A stretch of 64,000 bases of DNA, taken from the NCBI RefSeq assembly GCF_017114985.1, contig NZ_JABXKP010000028.1:1-64000 (forward strand). The letters are read 5' to 3'. The notes under the pieces are model-generated. The model saw nothing but the letters and a program-made list of their open reading frames with translations. It did not search any database and was not told the DNA's origin. Shown piece after piece: positions 49,683 to 59,621 of this stretch. Both the position numbers and the translations under genes were made by a program. Every line of letters begins with the position of its first letter. Within the stretch, counting starts at the first letter, position 1. This DNA comes from Nostoc sp. JL33. GTDB lineage: Bacteria; Cyanobacteriota; Cyanobacteriia; Cyanobacteriales; Nostocaceae.

Positions 49683-51002
49683 ATGAATTATATGTCAGAT
49701 ATAAAAATGCTCTATGTACCAGAAGATAGTTTAATTTTAGTAGTGGATGATACTACTACAAATTTAGAATTTGTCTTTGAGGTATTAACTAATGTAGGCT
49801 TTAAAGTTATTACAGAGAATGATGGAGAAAAGGCGATTAATCAGGCTGAAAATAGACTACCTGATTTGATTTTGCTAGATGTAATGATGCCGGGAATAGA
49901 TGGATTTGAAACCTGTAAAAGGCTGAAAGAAAATTCAGCTACTTGTGATATTCCCGTAATTTTTATGACGGCAAATTCTGATACGGTTAGTAAAGTAAAG
50001 GGTCTAAGTATAGGTGCAGTTGATTACATCACCAAACCCTTTCATGAAGAAGAATTATTAGCTAGAATTAAAACCCATCTTCAATTACGAAATCTCACAA
50101 AAACTTTAGAAAAACGAGTTGCAGAAAGGACAGCAGCGTTGTCTAAGGCATTAAAAGACCTACAAGAGTCTCAACTTCAGCTTGTACAGACAGAAAAAAT
50201 GTCTGCCCTTGGTCAATTAGTAGCAGGAGTTGCTCATGAAATTAATAATCCAGTTGGTTTTATTCATGGAAATCTCGGACACGCTTCAGTATATTTCCAA
50301 GACATGATTAACCTCATTGATCTCTATCAGCAGCACTATCCTGATCCGGTTTCAGAAATTCAAGAGAAAATTGTAGCGATAGATTTGAAGTATATGCTTT
50401 CCGATCTACCTAATTTAATTTCCTCAATGCAAGAGGGTGTTCAGCGCATTCGCAACATTAGCACCAGTCTGAGAACCTTTTCTCGATCAGATAGCGATCG
50501 CAAAGTTTATTGCAACATTCATGATGGCATTGATACCACAATCATGATTCTTAAACACCGCTTAAAAGCATCCGAGGATCGACCCGATATTCAAGTAATT
50601 AGAGATTACGATAATTTGCCAGAATTAAAATGTTTTATCGGGCAACTAAATCAGGTATTTATGAATTTGTTAGCTAATGCTATTGATGCTTTAGAGGAGT
50701 CTAATGCAGGACGCACCTATACTGAAATTGAAGCAAACCCCAATCAACTTTTGATTCAAACTACTTTTTCTGAAGATAAAAATCATATTTTGATTCGGAT
50801 TAAAGATAATGGCGTGGGAATGTCAGTTGATATCCAGCAAAAAATCTTTGATTATTTATTCACCACCAAGGCTGTGGGACAAGGCACAGGATTAGGATTA
50901 TCAATTGCCCATCAAATTGTTGTCGAAAAACATGGAGGAACTCTGGAGGTAAATTCAGAACTAGGACAAGGTTCAGAGTTTATCATTAAGCTTCCCATTT
51001 AA
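49683..51002 (+). CDS. Response regulator-histidine kinase hybrid (receiver first)
   Basis: An N-terminal receiver domain (LILVVDDTTTNLEFV, phosphoacceptor LILLDVMMPGIDG, YITKPFHEEE) is joined by a coiled coil to a HisKA-like H-box, [18 protein letters not shown]. The HATPase has NQVFMNLLANAID, KDNGVGM and [10 protein letters not shown]. There is no membrane segment. It may be controlled by phosphorylation of its own receiver by an upstream kinase. The catalytic half is very similar to the C-termini of the kinases at 40137 and 52836. A broken FIST gene follows 42 bp downstream. Confidence 0.92.
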   Translation: MNYMSDIKMLYVPEDSLILVVDDTTTNLEFVFEVLTNVGFKVITENDGEKAINQAENRLPDLILLDVMMPGIDGFETCKRLKENSATCDIPVIFMTANSDTVSKVKGLSIGAVDYITKPFHEEELLARIKTHLQLRNLTKTLEKRVAERTAALSKALKDLQESQLQLVQTEKMSALGQLVAGVAHEINNPVGFIHGNLGHASVYFQDMINLIDLYQQHYPDPVSEIQEKIVAIDLKYMLSDLPNLISSMQEGVQRIRNISTSLRTFSRSDSDRKVYCNIHDGIDTTIMILKHRLKASEDRPDIQVIRDYDNLPELKCFIGQLNQVFMNLLANAIDALEESNAGRTYTEIEANPNQLLIQTTFSEDKNHILIRIKDNGVGMSVDIQQKIFDYLFTTKAVGQGTGLGLSIAHQIVVEKHGGTLEVNSELGQGSEFIIKLPI

Positions 51003-51044
51003 GAATCATAACAAGTTGCGTTCATAAATATAATAGATAAATAT

Positions 51045-51726
51045 ATGTTTAAGGCAGTAGTAGGTCACAGTAACGATCCAGATTCTCTATCAGCAGTTGA
51101 AGAAGTTCTTCAGCAATGTACCAGTTCTCTTGCAGGAAATATACCAAAAGCTGGGATTATTTTTGCTGCAATTGATTTTGAACATTCTCTCATTTTGCAG
51201 CAAATTGATCAGGCTTTTCCGGAGATTGAGTTGATTGGTGGAACAACAGATGGAGAAATTTCTTCAGTCTTAGAGTTTCAGCAGGACTCAATCAGCTTGA
51301 TGTTGTTTTGCTCAGACGAAGTTGAAATTCATGCAGGAGTTGGACGTAAAGTTTCAGGCGATCCAATAACTGCAACTAAACAAGCTGTGGAGCAAGCCAA
51401 AGTAAAAAGTACCGCAGTTCCAAGGCTGTGTTTAACTCATCCAGAGAGCCTTACAACTAGTGGTGTGTCTATATTGAATGGCTTAAAGCTAGCTCTTGGG
51501 CAACATCTTCCGATATTCGGTGGTTTGGCAGCCGATCAGTCAAGATATCAAAAAACAGCAAAAAATGTTTGACCATTTATTCACAACCAAACCTGTGGGA
51601 AAAGGAACAGGATTAGGATTATCAATTGCCTATAAAATTATTGTCCAAAAGCATAAAGTGACTCTAGAAGTAAATTCTGTATTAGGAAAAGGTTCCGAGT
51701 TTATAATTACCATTCCAATTTATTAA
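51045..51726 (+). pseudogene. FIST-domain histidine kinase with internal deletion and frameshift
   Basis: The first frame (51045-51572, 175 codons) encodes the N-terminal FIST sensory domain (MFKAVVGHSNDPDS, ELIGGTTDGEIS, GLKLALGQHLPIFGGLAADQ) and then stops after ten foreign residues. A second frame, shifted by one, continues as the end of a histidine-kinase ATPase domain ([26 protein letters not shown], then GKGSEFIITIPI) to 51726. The missing middle (rest of FIST, HisKA, most of HATPase) shows that a large deletion near 51540 fused the two ends out of frame. The first 175 codons might still be translated. Intact FIST kinases sense small ligands such as amino acids. Confidence 0.8.
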
Positions 51727-51886
51727 AGTAGCAAATATATCAATTATTAAAATTAATATTATAAAAAAGAAATATTCAATGTGGTAGCAAGTCATAGTGG
51801 CTGAATAATTCGTAATTAATTACGGTTTCAAAGCAACAAAATTTATTTATAGAAAACAGAAAACTTTTATCCTGATTGCATCGCAA

Positions 51887-51952
51887 AGACGCGATAAATC
51901 GCCGTCTTTACAATAATCAGTCCAATGCAAGAGACGGCGATTTATCGCGTCT
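51887..51952. repeat. Long perfect inverted repeat (21-bp arms)
   Basis: AGACGCGATAAATCGCCGTC plus T pairs perfectly with 51932-51952 around a 24-base loop. It belongs to the same family of GACGCGAT palindromes seen elsewhere in the window. Confidence 0.7.
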
Positions 51953-52106
51953 CTTGCCTTAACCGAACCGTATTGAATGATATTTTGTCCAGGAAGATCC
52001 CCCCAACCCACGCCAGTCGTTCATCGGGGAAACCCCCAAGCCTATTGGGTAATAGTGGGGACGTAAGCTAGAAGAGGCTTTGCAAAATCGGGAGCTGTCG
52101 CAACGA

Positions 52107-52145
52107 CAAGGTTCAGAATTTGTGATCACCAATACCATTCATTAG
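52107..52145 (+). pseudogene. Tail of a lost histidine kinase
   Basis: The frame reads QGSEFVITNTIH followed by TAG and matches the GQGSEF(I/V)I(K/T) end of the HATPase domains encoded on either side. Nothing else of the gene is recognisable. Weak, because only about a dozen residues are involved. Confidence 0.4.
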
Positions 52146-52253
52146 AAACAAAAGCCAGCATCAAATTCTCTGAAGAAAGATATTAAGCAGTTACTTTAGA
52201 GACATTTTAGGGAACTCTAGAATTGTAGTTCCAAGATTGCGTCTTCAAAATTT

Positions 52254-52796
52254 ATGACCAATACAGTTAACCACTCAATAGCTACACTTAATCTTTCTTT
52301 AGAACGCGATATATTTTTACGTACATTAATCAGAGAATTATCTGGCACTTTGCAGGACGTAGTAGGCTTAGAAGAAGCTTCGGGATTTATTAGTGTAGTT
52401 GGTGGAACGATGGGTAGGCAGCTAAACCAAGATTACAAATCTGCCTTGGAAGTCTCCAACCTTTCTCGTAACCAGGTAGCTGATGTCTTGGTTGATTTAA
52501 AAAGACGAATCCAGGGCGATTTTTATGTGATTGAGCAGAATGATGAAAAAATTGTCTTTGGCAACCGCGCCTGCCCATTTGGCGACAAAGTACTTAATCG
52601 CCCTGCCATGTGCATGATCACTTCAAACGTTTTTGGGACGATCGCAGCTAATAATCTGGGCTATGCGAAAGTAGAATTGCAAGAGACCATAGCACAGGGT
52701 GATCCTGGATGTAGAGTTATTGTTTACTTAAAAATTACAGAAGAGACAGAAGATGCAGAAGGTAGAGAATACTTTAGGGGACTAGAATCTGCCTAA
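52254..52796 (+). CDS. Methanogen-output-domain-1-like sensory protein
   Basis: This 180-residue protein has the pattern of the methanogen output domain 1 family: [39 protein letters not shown], then [43 protein letters not shown]. Its conserved cysteines (CPFG, CMITS, GCRV) suggest a metal or redox site. Such domains are usually attached to or encoded beside histidine kinases. Here the kinase at 52836 follows 39 bp downstream on the same strand, so it is probably that kinase's sensor partner or output (inference). Confidence 0.7.
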   Translation: MTNTVNHSIATLNLSLERDIFLRTLIRELSGTLQDVVGLEEASGFISVVGGTMGRQLNQDYKSALEVSNLSRNQVADVLVDLKRRIQGDFYVIEQNDEKIVFGNRACPFGDKVLNRPAMCMITSNVFGTIAANNLGYAKVELQETIAQGDPGCRVIVYLKITEETEDAEGREYFRGLESA

Positions 52797-52835
52797 ACCC
52801 TTCAGCACTAAACCAACCCCAGGATACAAGCTTGA

Positions 52836-54239
52836 GTGCAGATATGTAAAGTAGAGCCAAACTTTGAGAATGGAAGCCCCATGACTCCTGAACAATTTCT
52901 TGAATTTGCCAGAGTTTTACCAGAACCTTTACTCCTAGTCAGTGGAGAGGGTGAGTTGTTGGCTACTAATAAACCAGTAGCAGATATGTTGGGGTTACGC
53001 CGTAAGCAACTGCGGGGAAAAATGCTCTTTGAACTTGTAACTGAGTCTGCTAACGATATTATCAAGTACCTGCAAGCTTGTTCAAGTAGCAGAGCAATGG
53101 TTATTGGCTCCTTGACTTTACGAAAGAATGATGGACAAACGTTAATATGTCGTAGCCAAGGAGCCGTTATTCAACCTTGGTCTGGTAAATCTTCAGCTTT
53201 AATTCTCTTACGCTTGGAAAATAGAGTTGTAGCCACCAGTAATTTCATTCTTTTGAACGAGAAAATTGATGAGTTAGCAAAAGAAGTTCACAGACGTAAA
53301 CAAGCGGAGTCAGCACTCAAGAAAGCGAATCAAGAGCTAGAAATTCGGGTTGAGGAACGTACAACTGCTTTACAAGAAACACTAAACGAACTGCAACTTA
53401 CCCAAACTCAGCTTATCCAAGCTGAGAAAATGTCTAGTTTAGGTCAGATGGTTGCTGGTATTGCCCATGAAATTAATAACCCGGTGAGTTTTATTTATGG
53501 GAACCTTCACCATGCCCATAAATACACTCAGGATTTACTGAGATTGGTGCAAATTTATCAACAATTTTTTCCAAATACTCCTCCAGAAATTCAAGAGCAA
53601 GTAGAAAAAATAGACTTAGATTTTTTGATTGAAGATATAACTAAACTCTTCCAGTCAATGAAAGTTGGAACAGAACGCATTCAGGAAATTGTTAAATCAC
53701 TACGTAACTTTTCCAGGCTTGATGAAGCAGAACTTAAGCAAGTTAATATCCATGAAGGAATTGATAGTACTTTAATGATTTTGGAGCATCGCTTGCAAGC
53801 TACACATGAGTACCCAGAAATCAAAGTTATCAAAAAATATAGTCAACTGCCGAATGTAACTTGCTATCCTAGTCAACTCAACCAAGTTTTTATGAATATT
53901 CTTGCTAATGCGATCGATGCACTGGAGGCGGCGGCGAACAAAGACAAGCAAAAACTGACAAATAATAATCCCGAAATTCTAATTAAAACTGAGGTAATCG
54001 ATAAAAAATGGATAGTGGTTAGTATTGCTGATAATGGTTTGGGGATAAATGAGCAAGTTCGCTCAAAGCTATTTGATCCGTTTTTCACTACTAAAGCCGT
54101 GGGCAAAGGTACTGGACTAGGGCTATATATAAGCTATCAGATTATAGTTGAAAAACATAAAGGACAACTTAGCTGTTTTTCTGTTCCCGGAAAAGGTGCA
54201 GAACTTGTAATTAAGATACCTATTAGCTCAGTTTCATAA
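52836..54239 (+). CDS. PAS-domain sensor histidine kinase
   Basis: An N-terminal PAS domain ([30 protein letters not shown]) is followed by a coiled coil (about 145-200). The kinase core has H-box [38 protein letters not shown] and GTGLGLYIS. It is cytoplasmic, with no membrane segments. The annotated start is a GTG; an ATG 15 codons downstream (52881, [11 protein letters not shown]) is an equally plausible start because it sits just before the PAS domain. It is probably co-transcribed with the methanogen-output-domain gene 39 bp upstream. It is a paralogue of the kinases at 40137 and 49683. Confidence 0.92.
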   Translation: MQICKVEPNFENGSPMTPEQFLEFARVLPEPLLLVSGEGELLATNKPVADMLGLRRKQLRGKMLFELVTESANDIIKYLQACSSSRAMVIGSLTLRKNDGQTLICRSQGAVIQPWSGKSSALILLRLENRVVATSNFILLNEKIDELAKEVHRRKQAESALKKANQELEIRVEERTTALQETLNELQLTQTQLIQAEKMSSLGQMVAGIAHEINNPVSFIYGNLHHAHKYTQDLLRLVQIYQQFFPNTPPEIQEQVEKIDLDFLIEDITKLFQSMKVGTERIQEIVKSLRNFSRLDEAELKQVNIHEGIDSTLMILEHRLQATHEYPEIKVIKKYSQLPNVTCYPSQLNQVFMNILANAIDALEAAANKDKQKLTNNNPEILIKTEVIDKKWIVVSIADNGLGINEQVRSKLFDPFFTTKAVGKGTGLGLYISYQIIVEKHKGQLSCFSVPGKGAELVIKIPISSVS

Positions 54240-54322
54240 AGTTTAATTACTGCTTTAGGATTGTTGCCAAAAATCAAGATAAGGCTTATCTATTAGTATA
54301 CTAAACCTATGTAAATTACAAG

Positions 54323-54467
54323 TATAGCGCTTCTCGTTTGTATGGAATAGACTTTGACCTCACTTCCATTCTTCTCTGCTAAAACGAGAGAGGCTTTGAA
54401 TCTTACTCACCAACGCTACAACGGTTGGGGGTTAGGTTTCTATTGCAATCAACTGAGAAGCGCCATA
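54323..54467. repeat. Intergenic repeat with TATAGCGCTTCTC inverted ends
   Basis: TATAGCGCTTCTC and GAGAAGCGCCATA are near-perfect inverted ends of a 145-bp element whose interior (ACCTCACTTCCATTC...GGTTGGGGGTTAGG) is shared with 19305-19492 and partly with 61795-61868. There is no coding potential. Confidence 0.55.
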
Positions 54468-54523
54468 TTTAACCGGACTTAATATAAGTTGTAAATTTTA
54501 TTTGAAGTTAAATGATATAACAA

Positions 54524-54556
54524 ACGCCTGTCTGCTTATTATTAGCAAACAGGCGT
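54524..54556 (-). terminator. Terminator hairpin of ndhB
   Basis: ACGCCTGTCTGCT and AGCAAACAGGCGT form a 13-bp stem with one mismatch and a 7-base loop, 37 bp past the ndhB stop. The minus-strand sequence after it is T-rich. Confidence 0.7.
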
Positions 54557-54592
54557 GTCTTTGAGTACAAAGTTTGGTTGAGACTCGGATTA

Positions 54593-56197
54593 TTAAATCT
54601 TCGCCGTAGAATCAACTGAGGGTTGAGACTGACTAACCGAATCTAACTTTGGTAAAAGCTGTAGATTTTGTGCTTTTACATTAGTGTTGATTGTTGCTTG
54701 CAAAATTGGGGTATTGGAGATGGAATTGTTAGCCAATGTAAACAGTGGATTTGACAAAATCCCTGCTATAGAAGTGGCAATTAATGTTACCACCAACCCG
54801 ACCTGCAAAGGTCTTAGCCCAGGCAAATCCCAACGCACTTCTGGATAATTCTTCACGGCGTCGGACATTTCATGGGGTTCTTTCACTACCATCATCTTAA
54901 CTACGCGAATGTAGTAGTAGATGGAGACGACGGTGGTAACTAAGCCCAGCAAGACTAACCAATAAAGACCTGCTTGCCAACCAGCCCAGAATAAGTAAAT
55001 CTTGCCGAAAAACCCCGCCAATGGTGGAATACCACCCAAGGAAAGCAGGGAAATACTCAATCCCAGTGTTAGGAGTGGGTCTTTTTGATATAAGCCAGAG
55101 TATTCGGAAATCTGGTCGGTTCCCGTCCGTAGTGAGAACAAAATGATGCAGGTAAAACCGCACAGGTTCATGAACAGGTAAACCAGTAGGTAAAATATCA
55201 TACTGGCATACCCTGCCTGTGTACTAGCAATCAAGCCAATCATCACAAACCCAGCTTGGGCAATGGATGAATAAGCTAGCATCCGTTTCATGGTGGTTTG
55301 GGCTAGGGCGACTACGTTACCCAAGATCATACTGAGAACGGCCAGAGCAGTGAAGACAAACCTCCACTCGTCAGCAACAAGAGGGAAGGCTGTTGTCAGC
55401 AGGCGGATGGCTAGAGCAAACCCAGCTGCTTTGGAACCGACAGATAAAAAGGCGATTACTGGGGTGGGAGCGCCTTCGTAAACGTCTGGTGTCCACTGGT
55501 GGAAGGGTGCAGCGGAGATTTTGAAGCCAATACCGGCGATCGCAAAAACCAGGGCAATCACTAAACCTAAAGATTGTCCGACTTTAGCTGTGGCAATGCC
55601 ATTCGCGATCGCACTTAATTGAGTTTGTCCTCCAGATAGTCCATACAGCAGTGATACACCGTACAAAAATATTGCCGTACTGGAAGCTCCAATTAACAAG
55701 TATTTCAGCGCCGCTTCATTGGAGCGGGGGTCACGCTTGGTATAGCCTGTCAACAAATAAGAGGAGATACTCAGGGTTTCTAGGGAGATGAAAATCATCA
55801 CCAACTCACTAGCCCCGGATAAAAACATCCCTCCTAAAGTAGCACTCAGCAAAATAGCGATGAATTCGGCTAAAGGTGTACCGCTCTGCTCAACGTAGCG
55901 AATTGACATCAGTATAGTCGCGATCGCAGACAAGGCAATAATACCGCGAAAGACGATACTCAGGTCATCACCGTTAAAGCTACCGGTAAAACCGATGGGA
56001 TTAGGAGCGTCCCATTGAAAATATAGGGCGATAATCGAAGCAAATAAACCTGCGATCGCTAGATATCCAATCCAGCGTGCGGATGTACGCCCCAAAATCA
56101 AATCAACAATCAAAACCCCCAAGAGGGTAAGAATAACAATCCCCTCTGGTAAAATCGTTCCAGCGTTTAGCTGGGATGCAATATTAGCAAAATCCAT
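54593..56197 (-). CDS. ndhB: NAD(P)H-quinone oxidoreductase subunit 2 (NdhB)
   Basis: This 534-residue polytopic protein has about 14 hydrophobic helices. It carries the proton-pumping subunit motifs [51 protein letters not shown] and [17 protein letters not shown]. NdhB is a core membrane subunit of the cyanobacterial NDH-1 complexes used in respiration, cyclic electron flow around photosystem I and CO2 uptake. The gene is usually monocistronic in cyanobacteria, as here. The start [10 protein letters not shown] is the conserved N-terminus. Confidence 0.97.
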   Translation of the reverse strand: MDFANIASQLNAGTILPEGIVILTLLGVLIVDLILGRTSARWIGYLAIAGLFASIIALYFQWDAPNPIGFTGSFNGDDLSIVFRGIIALSAIATILMSIRYVEQSGTPLAEFIAILLSATLGGMFLSGASELVMIFISLETLSISSYLLTGYTKRDPRSNEAALKYLLIGASSTAIFLYGVSLLYGLSGGQTQLSAIANGIATAKVGQSLGLVIALVFAIAGIGFKISAAPFHQWTPDVYEGAPTPVIAFLSVGSKAAGFALAIRLLTTAFPLVADEWRFVFTALAVLSMILGNVVALAQTTMKRMLAYSSIAQAGFVMIGLIASTQAGYASMIFYLLVYLFMNLCGFTCIILFSLRTGTDQISEYSGLYQKDPLLTLGLSISLLSLGGIPPLAGFFGKIYLFWAGWQAGLYWLVLLGLVTTVVSIYYYIRVVKMMVVKEPHEMSDAVKNYPEVRWDLPGLRPLQVGLVVTLIATSIAGILSNPLFTLANNSISNTPILQATINTNVKAQNLQLLPKLDSVSQSQPSVDSTAKI

Positions 56198-56550
56198 GAG
56201 ATGTATAGGTTTTGGCGATTAGACATTAAGGCTAACTCTGTTCACTCTAGCAAGTTTTCTAATCAAGAGACTAGCTCTTTTAACAAGAGCTTAACAGCTT
56301 GGGTGCAGATGGCGATTGCACCAACTTCACTGGCTTACCAGCAGCTTTCTCCGTATCTAGGAATTCACCTAACAGCTTTTCCACCTCGTTTTTCAGGCAT
56401 GATCTTTAGCGAATATCATAAATAATTATGCCGCAGGCAGTGCGAACGCGAACAGCGTGCCGTAGGCAACCGGTAGGTACAAAAAGCTTATAAAATTAAT
56501 CAGGGCACAGCAGTGCTGTGCCCCGACAATATTCATAACTCCTAAATTTG

Positions 56551-56823
56551 TTAAAAATCGACAGATGGCAGTTTGCCTTGTAGCGACTGAAATTTAGACT
56601 GAACACAGTTTGCACAATTGCAACCAAGTTGATCAATAATCGGAGTAGATTTTTGAGCCAACTTTGGTGTTGCCAGATCAGGAATTTGTTGTGTAGATGC
56701 TACCGTCATAATTTGTGTAGCATACGCAGATTTCAGGCTGGATGCGTGTGCTGGATTGACTACCAGCAGCATGGATACCAGAAGTGCAGGACAGGCAAGT
56801 AAAATCAGTTTGACTATGTTCAT
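56551..56823 (-). CDS. Small exported protein with CxCxxC motif
   Basis: This 90-residue protein has a clear signal peptide (LILLACPALLVSMLLVV, cleavage after AHA) and a mature part of about 62 residues. Near its end is the motif GCNCANC, three cysteines in six residues, which could bind a metal or form disulfides. I do not recognise the family. It is a single gene downstream of the WD40 gene's divergent side, with no informative partner. Confidence 0.65.
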   Translation of the reverse strand: MNIVKLILLACPALLVSMLLVVNPAHASSLKSAYATQIMTVASTQQIPDLATPKLAQKSTPIIDQLGCNCANCVQSKFQSLQGKLPSVDF

Positions 56824-56901
56824 AATTCACACAAATATACCTTTGCTGATACAGCATACCCAACAAATTGCCGAGGTTCAACTTTAATTACTGAGTATTG
56901 C

Positions 56902-57963
56902 TTAACTACGCCCGAATCCTTGACCCCGCAAAACCTTTGACCATACAACTAATTCGCCCTGATCACCGCCGGCGGCCAGTAACTTACCTTGGGGATGCCA
57001 AGCTAGGGTGGAAAAGCCTCCTGAGACACCTGTGATAATTTGGGATACTTCCTTGGCTTTGTTCCACAAACACAACCAGCCGTCAGCAGCAGCAGAAGCG
57101 AGAAGGAAGCTTTTGGGTGCAAAGGCGATCGCATTAATCACACCTACATGATTAGTTAATACTCGCGCTTCCCAACCTAAAGAATCATCCTCTAGCTTTT
57201 CCCACACCACAATACCTTCAACGCTAGAAGATGCCAGTATTGGCGCACCCACTTTTGTGATAGCTTCTGACCATGCTAATTGGCGAATTTTACCAGGGAA
57301 GCCACGCATTACCCAAGGGTCAGGGTTGTTCCATTCCAAAACAGTAACGCTACGATCCATATTGCCAGAAGCCAGGAATTTGCCATCGGGCGACCAAGCC
57401 ATAGCTAAACTGACAGTAGTCATATCTAAGCTGTATGGGTCTTCATCCCAGTTTTGACTATGCCAAATCTTCACTCCCTTATAACCACTAATGGCTAAGT
57501 ATTGTCCATCAATGCGCCAATCTATACCCAATACTGAAGAGTTGTCGAAATTCAGCGTCACGACAATTTCATGAGTATCTGCATCCCAGACTTGGACGTA
57601 ACGCCCCAAACTAAAAGCTAATTGGTTAGTAGTGTAATTCCAAGCTAGCTTGTCAACCCATGCGGGGGCATTTTCTAAAGTGGCGATTAATTCAGTGTCG
57701 CGCCAAATTTTAACCTGTCCATCTTGTCCGCCAACGGCTAAAAATTTCCCATCGGGCGAAAAAGCGAGACAATCTACTGATTTCCCGTTACCAGTTTGCA
57801 AAGTTGTGAGTTCGCTATCATTCCACAAAACTACTTCACCGGCGGCGGAAGTTGCTGCTAAAGTTTTACCTTGTGGCGACCAAGCGATCGCAGTTACATA
57901 ATCTGAAAGTGTCCCCGAATAGTGTTGTTCAAATTCTTTAGATTTACTGGTTGTGGAGTTCAT
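56902..57963 (-). CDS. WD40-repeat beta-propeller protein
   Basis: This 353-residue protein consists of about seven WD40 blades with repeated patterns such as AIAWSPQGKTLAATSAAGEVVLW, CLAFSPDGKFLAVGGQDGQVKIW and AMAWSPDGKFLASGNMDRSVTVLEW. It has no kinase or other attached domain, so it probably serves as a protein-interaction scaffold. WD40 proteins of this length in cyanobacteria are sometimes encoded near metal-homeostasis GTPases, and a COG0523 gene lies about 1.7 kb upstream. That link is only suggestive. Confidence 0.88.
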   Translation of the reverse strand: MNSTTSKSKEFEQHYSGTLSDYVTAIAWSPQGKTLAATSAAGEVVLWNDSELTTLQTGNGKSVDCLAFSPDGKFLAVGGQDGQVKIWRDTELIATLENAPAWVDKLAWNYTTNQLAFSLGRYVQVWDADTHEIVVTLNFDNSSVLGIDWRIDGQYLAISGYKGVKIWHSQNWDEDPYSLDMTTVSLAMAWSPDGKFLASGNMDRSVTVLEWNNPDPWVMRGFPGKIRQLAWSEAITKVGAPILASSSVEGIVVWEKLEDDSLGWEARVLTNHVGVINAIAFAPKSFLLASAAADGWLCLWNKAKEVSQIITGVSGGFSTLAWHPQGKLLAAGGDQGELVVWSKVLRGQGFGRS

Positions 57964-58068
57964 ATTTTATACATAAGTTAGGAGTTATAAGTTATACCAA
58001 TTTAATATGAAGCTGCATAGAATAGAGCTTCCAAGATAAAGTTGTAAGAAGAGACAGACATTACCTGC

Positions 58069-59160
58069 TCAAAATTTAGGCAACTTAACGATAAAGCTTG
58101 TCCCCTTGCCCTCGGCACTTTCAACTTCAATCGTCCCCTGATGCGCCTCGATAATACTCTTTGCTAAAAATAATCCTAACCCCCATCCTGTTTGATCCTC
58201 AGCAGAGATGGTTCGACGAAATTGTTGAAATAAGATTGATTGAGCTTCTGAAGAAATCGGATTACCTTCGTTGTGGATAGTGAGGCTGGTCTGCGTTTCA
58301 ATTTGTTCAAGCGTAAGTGTAATTGGTGTATTAGCAGCACCATACTTCACAGCGTTAATAGCTAAGTTTTCAATTACCCGTCGTATCTGTTTACGGCTGC
58401 AATTACTCCTGATAGCAGTATCAGAAACTACAATAAACCGCTCTCCATAAGCAAAGTTCAAATCCTCTACTACGTCCTGAACAAGGCTGTCTAAATTGCA
58501 TTCTTCAAATTCAAAGTTTAAGCTGTGCCCTGCCCGCAGCCGACTAGCATCGAGCAGATTTTGAATCATCGAATTCAAACGCTCGACTGCTTTTAGCATT
58601 TTCGCCGCGATATTGGCATGAGTGTCTCCTTGTTCAAGCCGACGCAAAGTCAGGTGAGTACCCATTTTTATGACATTGAGTGGGTTTCTAAGATCGTGAG
58701 TCAGTGTCACCATAAATAATTCTTGAATATCTCGCAGCGTCTGGGAAAATTGAGTCGCCGCATCGTTAACGGCTTGCTCAATAGAGTCGATAATAATATC
58801 CCGTTCCCTTACCTCTAAAGCCGCTTCTTCTTCTAAAATCTGAAATATGACTTGACGGAGAATGTGGTACTCAAAGATGAGTTGAGTCATCGAGTAGTCG
58901 GCAAAACCTGCCCGCTCATGTCCATGCTTTTTCCCAATCCGAGTGCTTTCTAGCTTATCCGTTTTTATTCTCGCTGGTGTCCTTTCAATCTTCGTTGACA
59001 ATTCATCCACCAATTGGTTTAGATACTCAGGTAGCGAATTTTGTAGCATCAGAGAGTCCTGATGCATTGATGCACCAACTTCATCACGCGCCCGCTCCTC
59101 CCACGTCTGCATAATCCTTTCAACATTTTGCTTAAGACGCTTCGACGTTTGGTTAGACAT
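58069..59160 (-). CDS. Sensor histidine kinase with RsbRD-type N-terminal domain
   Basis: The first 150 residues or so resemble the RsbRD N-terminal sensory domain (all helical, RIMQTWEERARDEV, ADYSMTQLIFEYHILRQVIF). HisKA follows with H-box VTLTHDLRNPLNVIKMG. The HATPase has NLAINAVKYG, HNEGNPI, GWGLGLFLAKSI and GKGTSFIV. It is soluble and has no receiver domain. The signal is unknown; RsbRD domains are used by globin-like and stressosome-related sensors. It stands alone on the minus strand. Confidence 0.9.
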   Translation of the reverse strand: MSNQTSKRLKQNVERIMQTWEERARDEVGASMHQDSLMLQNSLPEYLNQLVDELSTKIERTPARIKTDKLESTRIGKKHGHERAGFADYSMTQLIFEYHILRQVIFQILEEEAALEVRERDIIIDSIEQAVNDAATQFSQTLRDIQELFMVTLTHDLRNPLNVIKMGTHLTLRRLEQGDTHANIAAKMLKAVERLNSMIQNLLDASRLRAGHSLNFEFEECNLDSLVQDVVEDLNFAYGERFIVVSDTAIRSNCSRKQIRRVIENLAINAVKYGAANTPITLTLEQIETQTSLTIHNEGNPISSEAQSILFQQFRRTISAEDQTGWGLGLFLAKSIIEAHQGTIEVESAEGKGTSFIVKLPKF

Positions 59161-59621
59161 AGATTATAAAAACACCAAAAAGGGAAGAATAAAGCCATCC
59201 TTCATTTGGAAGAACAAAATGGATATTATCACAAAAATCTAACAAGAAAGTGGACACAAATCTAAGAAACTAAAAATAAGAATTCAACTCCTATTAATAT
59301 TACTCCTCGTCAACTTTTCTCTTAGTTTTCTTTTTTGCTATTTTTTGGAGGTTTTTGCCAGGTAAAGTTGGACAACCTGTCCAAAATCTTCTTCAAGTCA
59401 CAACAGTAGGACTAGCGCTTTCAAGGTGTGTTATTTTGCCGCTTTTTATGGTTTATACCAATTTTTTATGAAGTTGCATAGAATGAGAAAGCTAAAACCT
59501 TTGCTTGGCAATTATTTCACTCTTCTCCTGTTTCATACAGCTTCACAATAATTTGGTATTAGGAGTTAGAAGTTAGGAATTTTAACTCATCAATCATCAT
59601 TCCTAACTGCTAACTCGTTTT
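59161..59621. other. Intergenic region with a 105-bp inverted-repeat element
   Basis: About 460 bp without a gene. The part at 59455-59559 has imperfect inverted ends (ATACCAATTTTTTATGAAG and CTTCACAATAATTTGGTAT), typical of a small MITE. One end of the same family occurs alone at about 57994-58025. Confidence 0.5.

Larger units (their letters stand above)
51727..52253. other. Intergenic region with large palindrome and kinase remnant
   Basis: About 527 bp without an intact gene. It holds a 21-bp-stem palindrome (51887-51952) and, at 52107-52145, a frame ending RQGSEFVITNTIH that looks like the last residues of another histidine kinase. Confidence 0.5.

Noticed and set aside
56201-56425. Plus-strand 74-codon frame upstream of ndhB
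   Set aside because: No conserved pattern and located in the ndhB promoter region.
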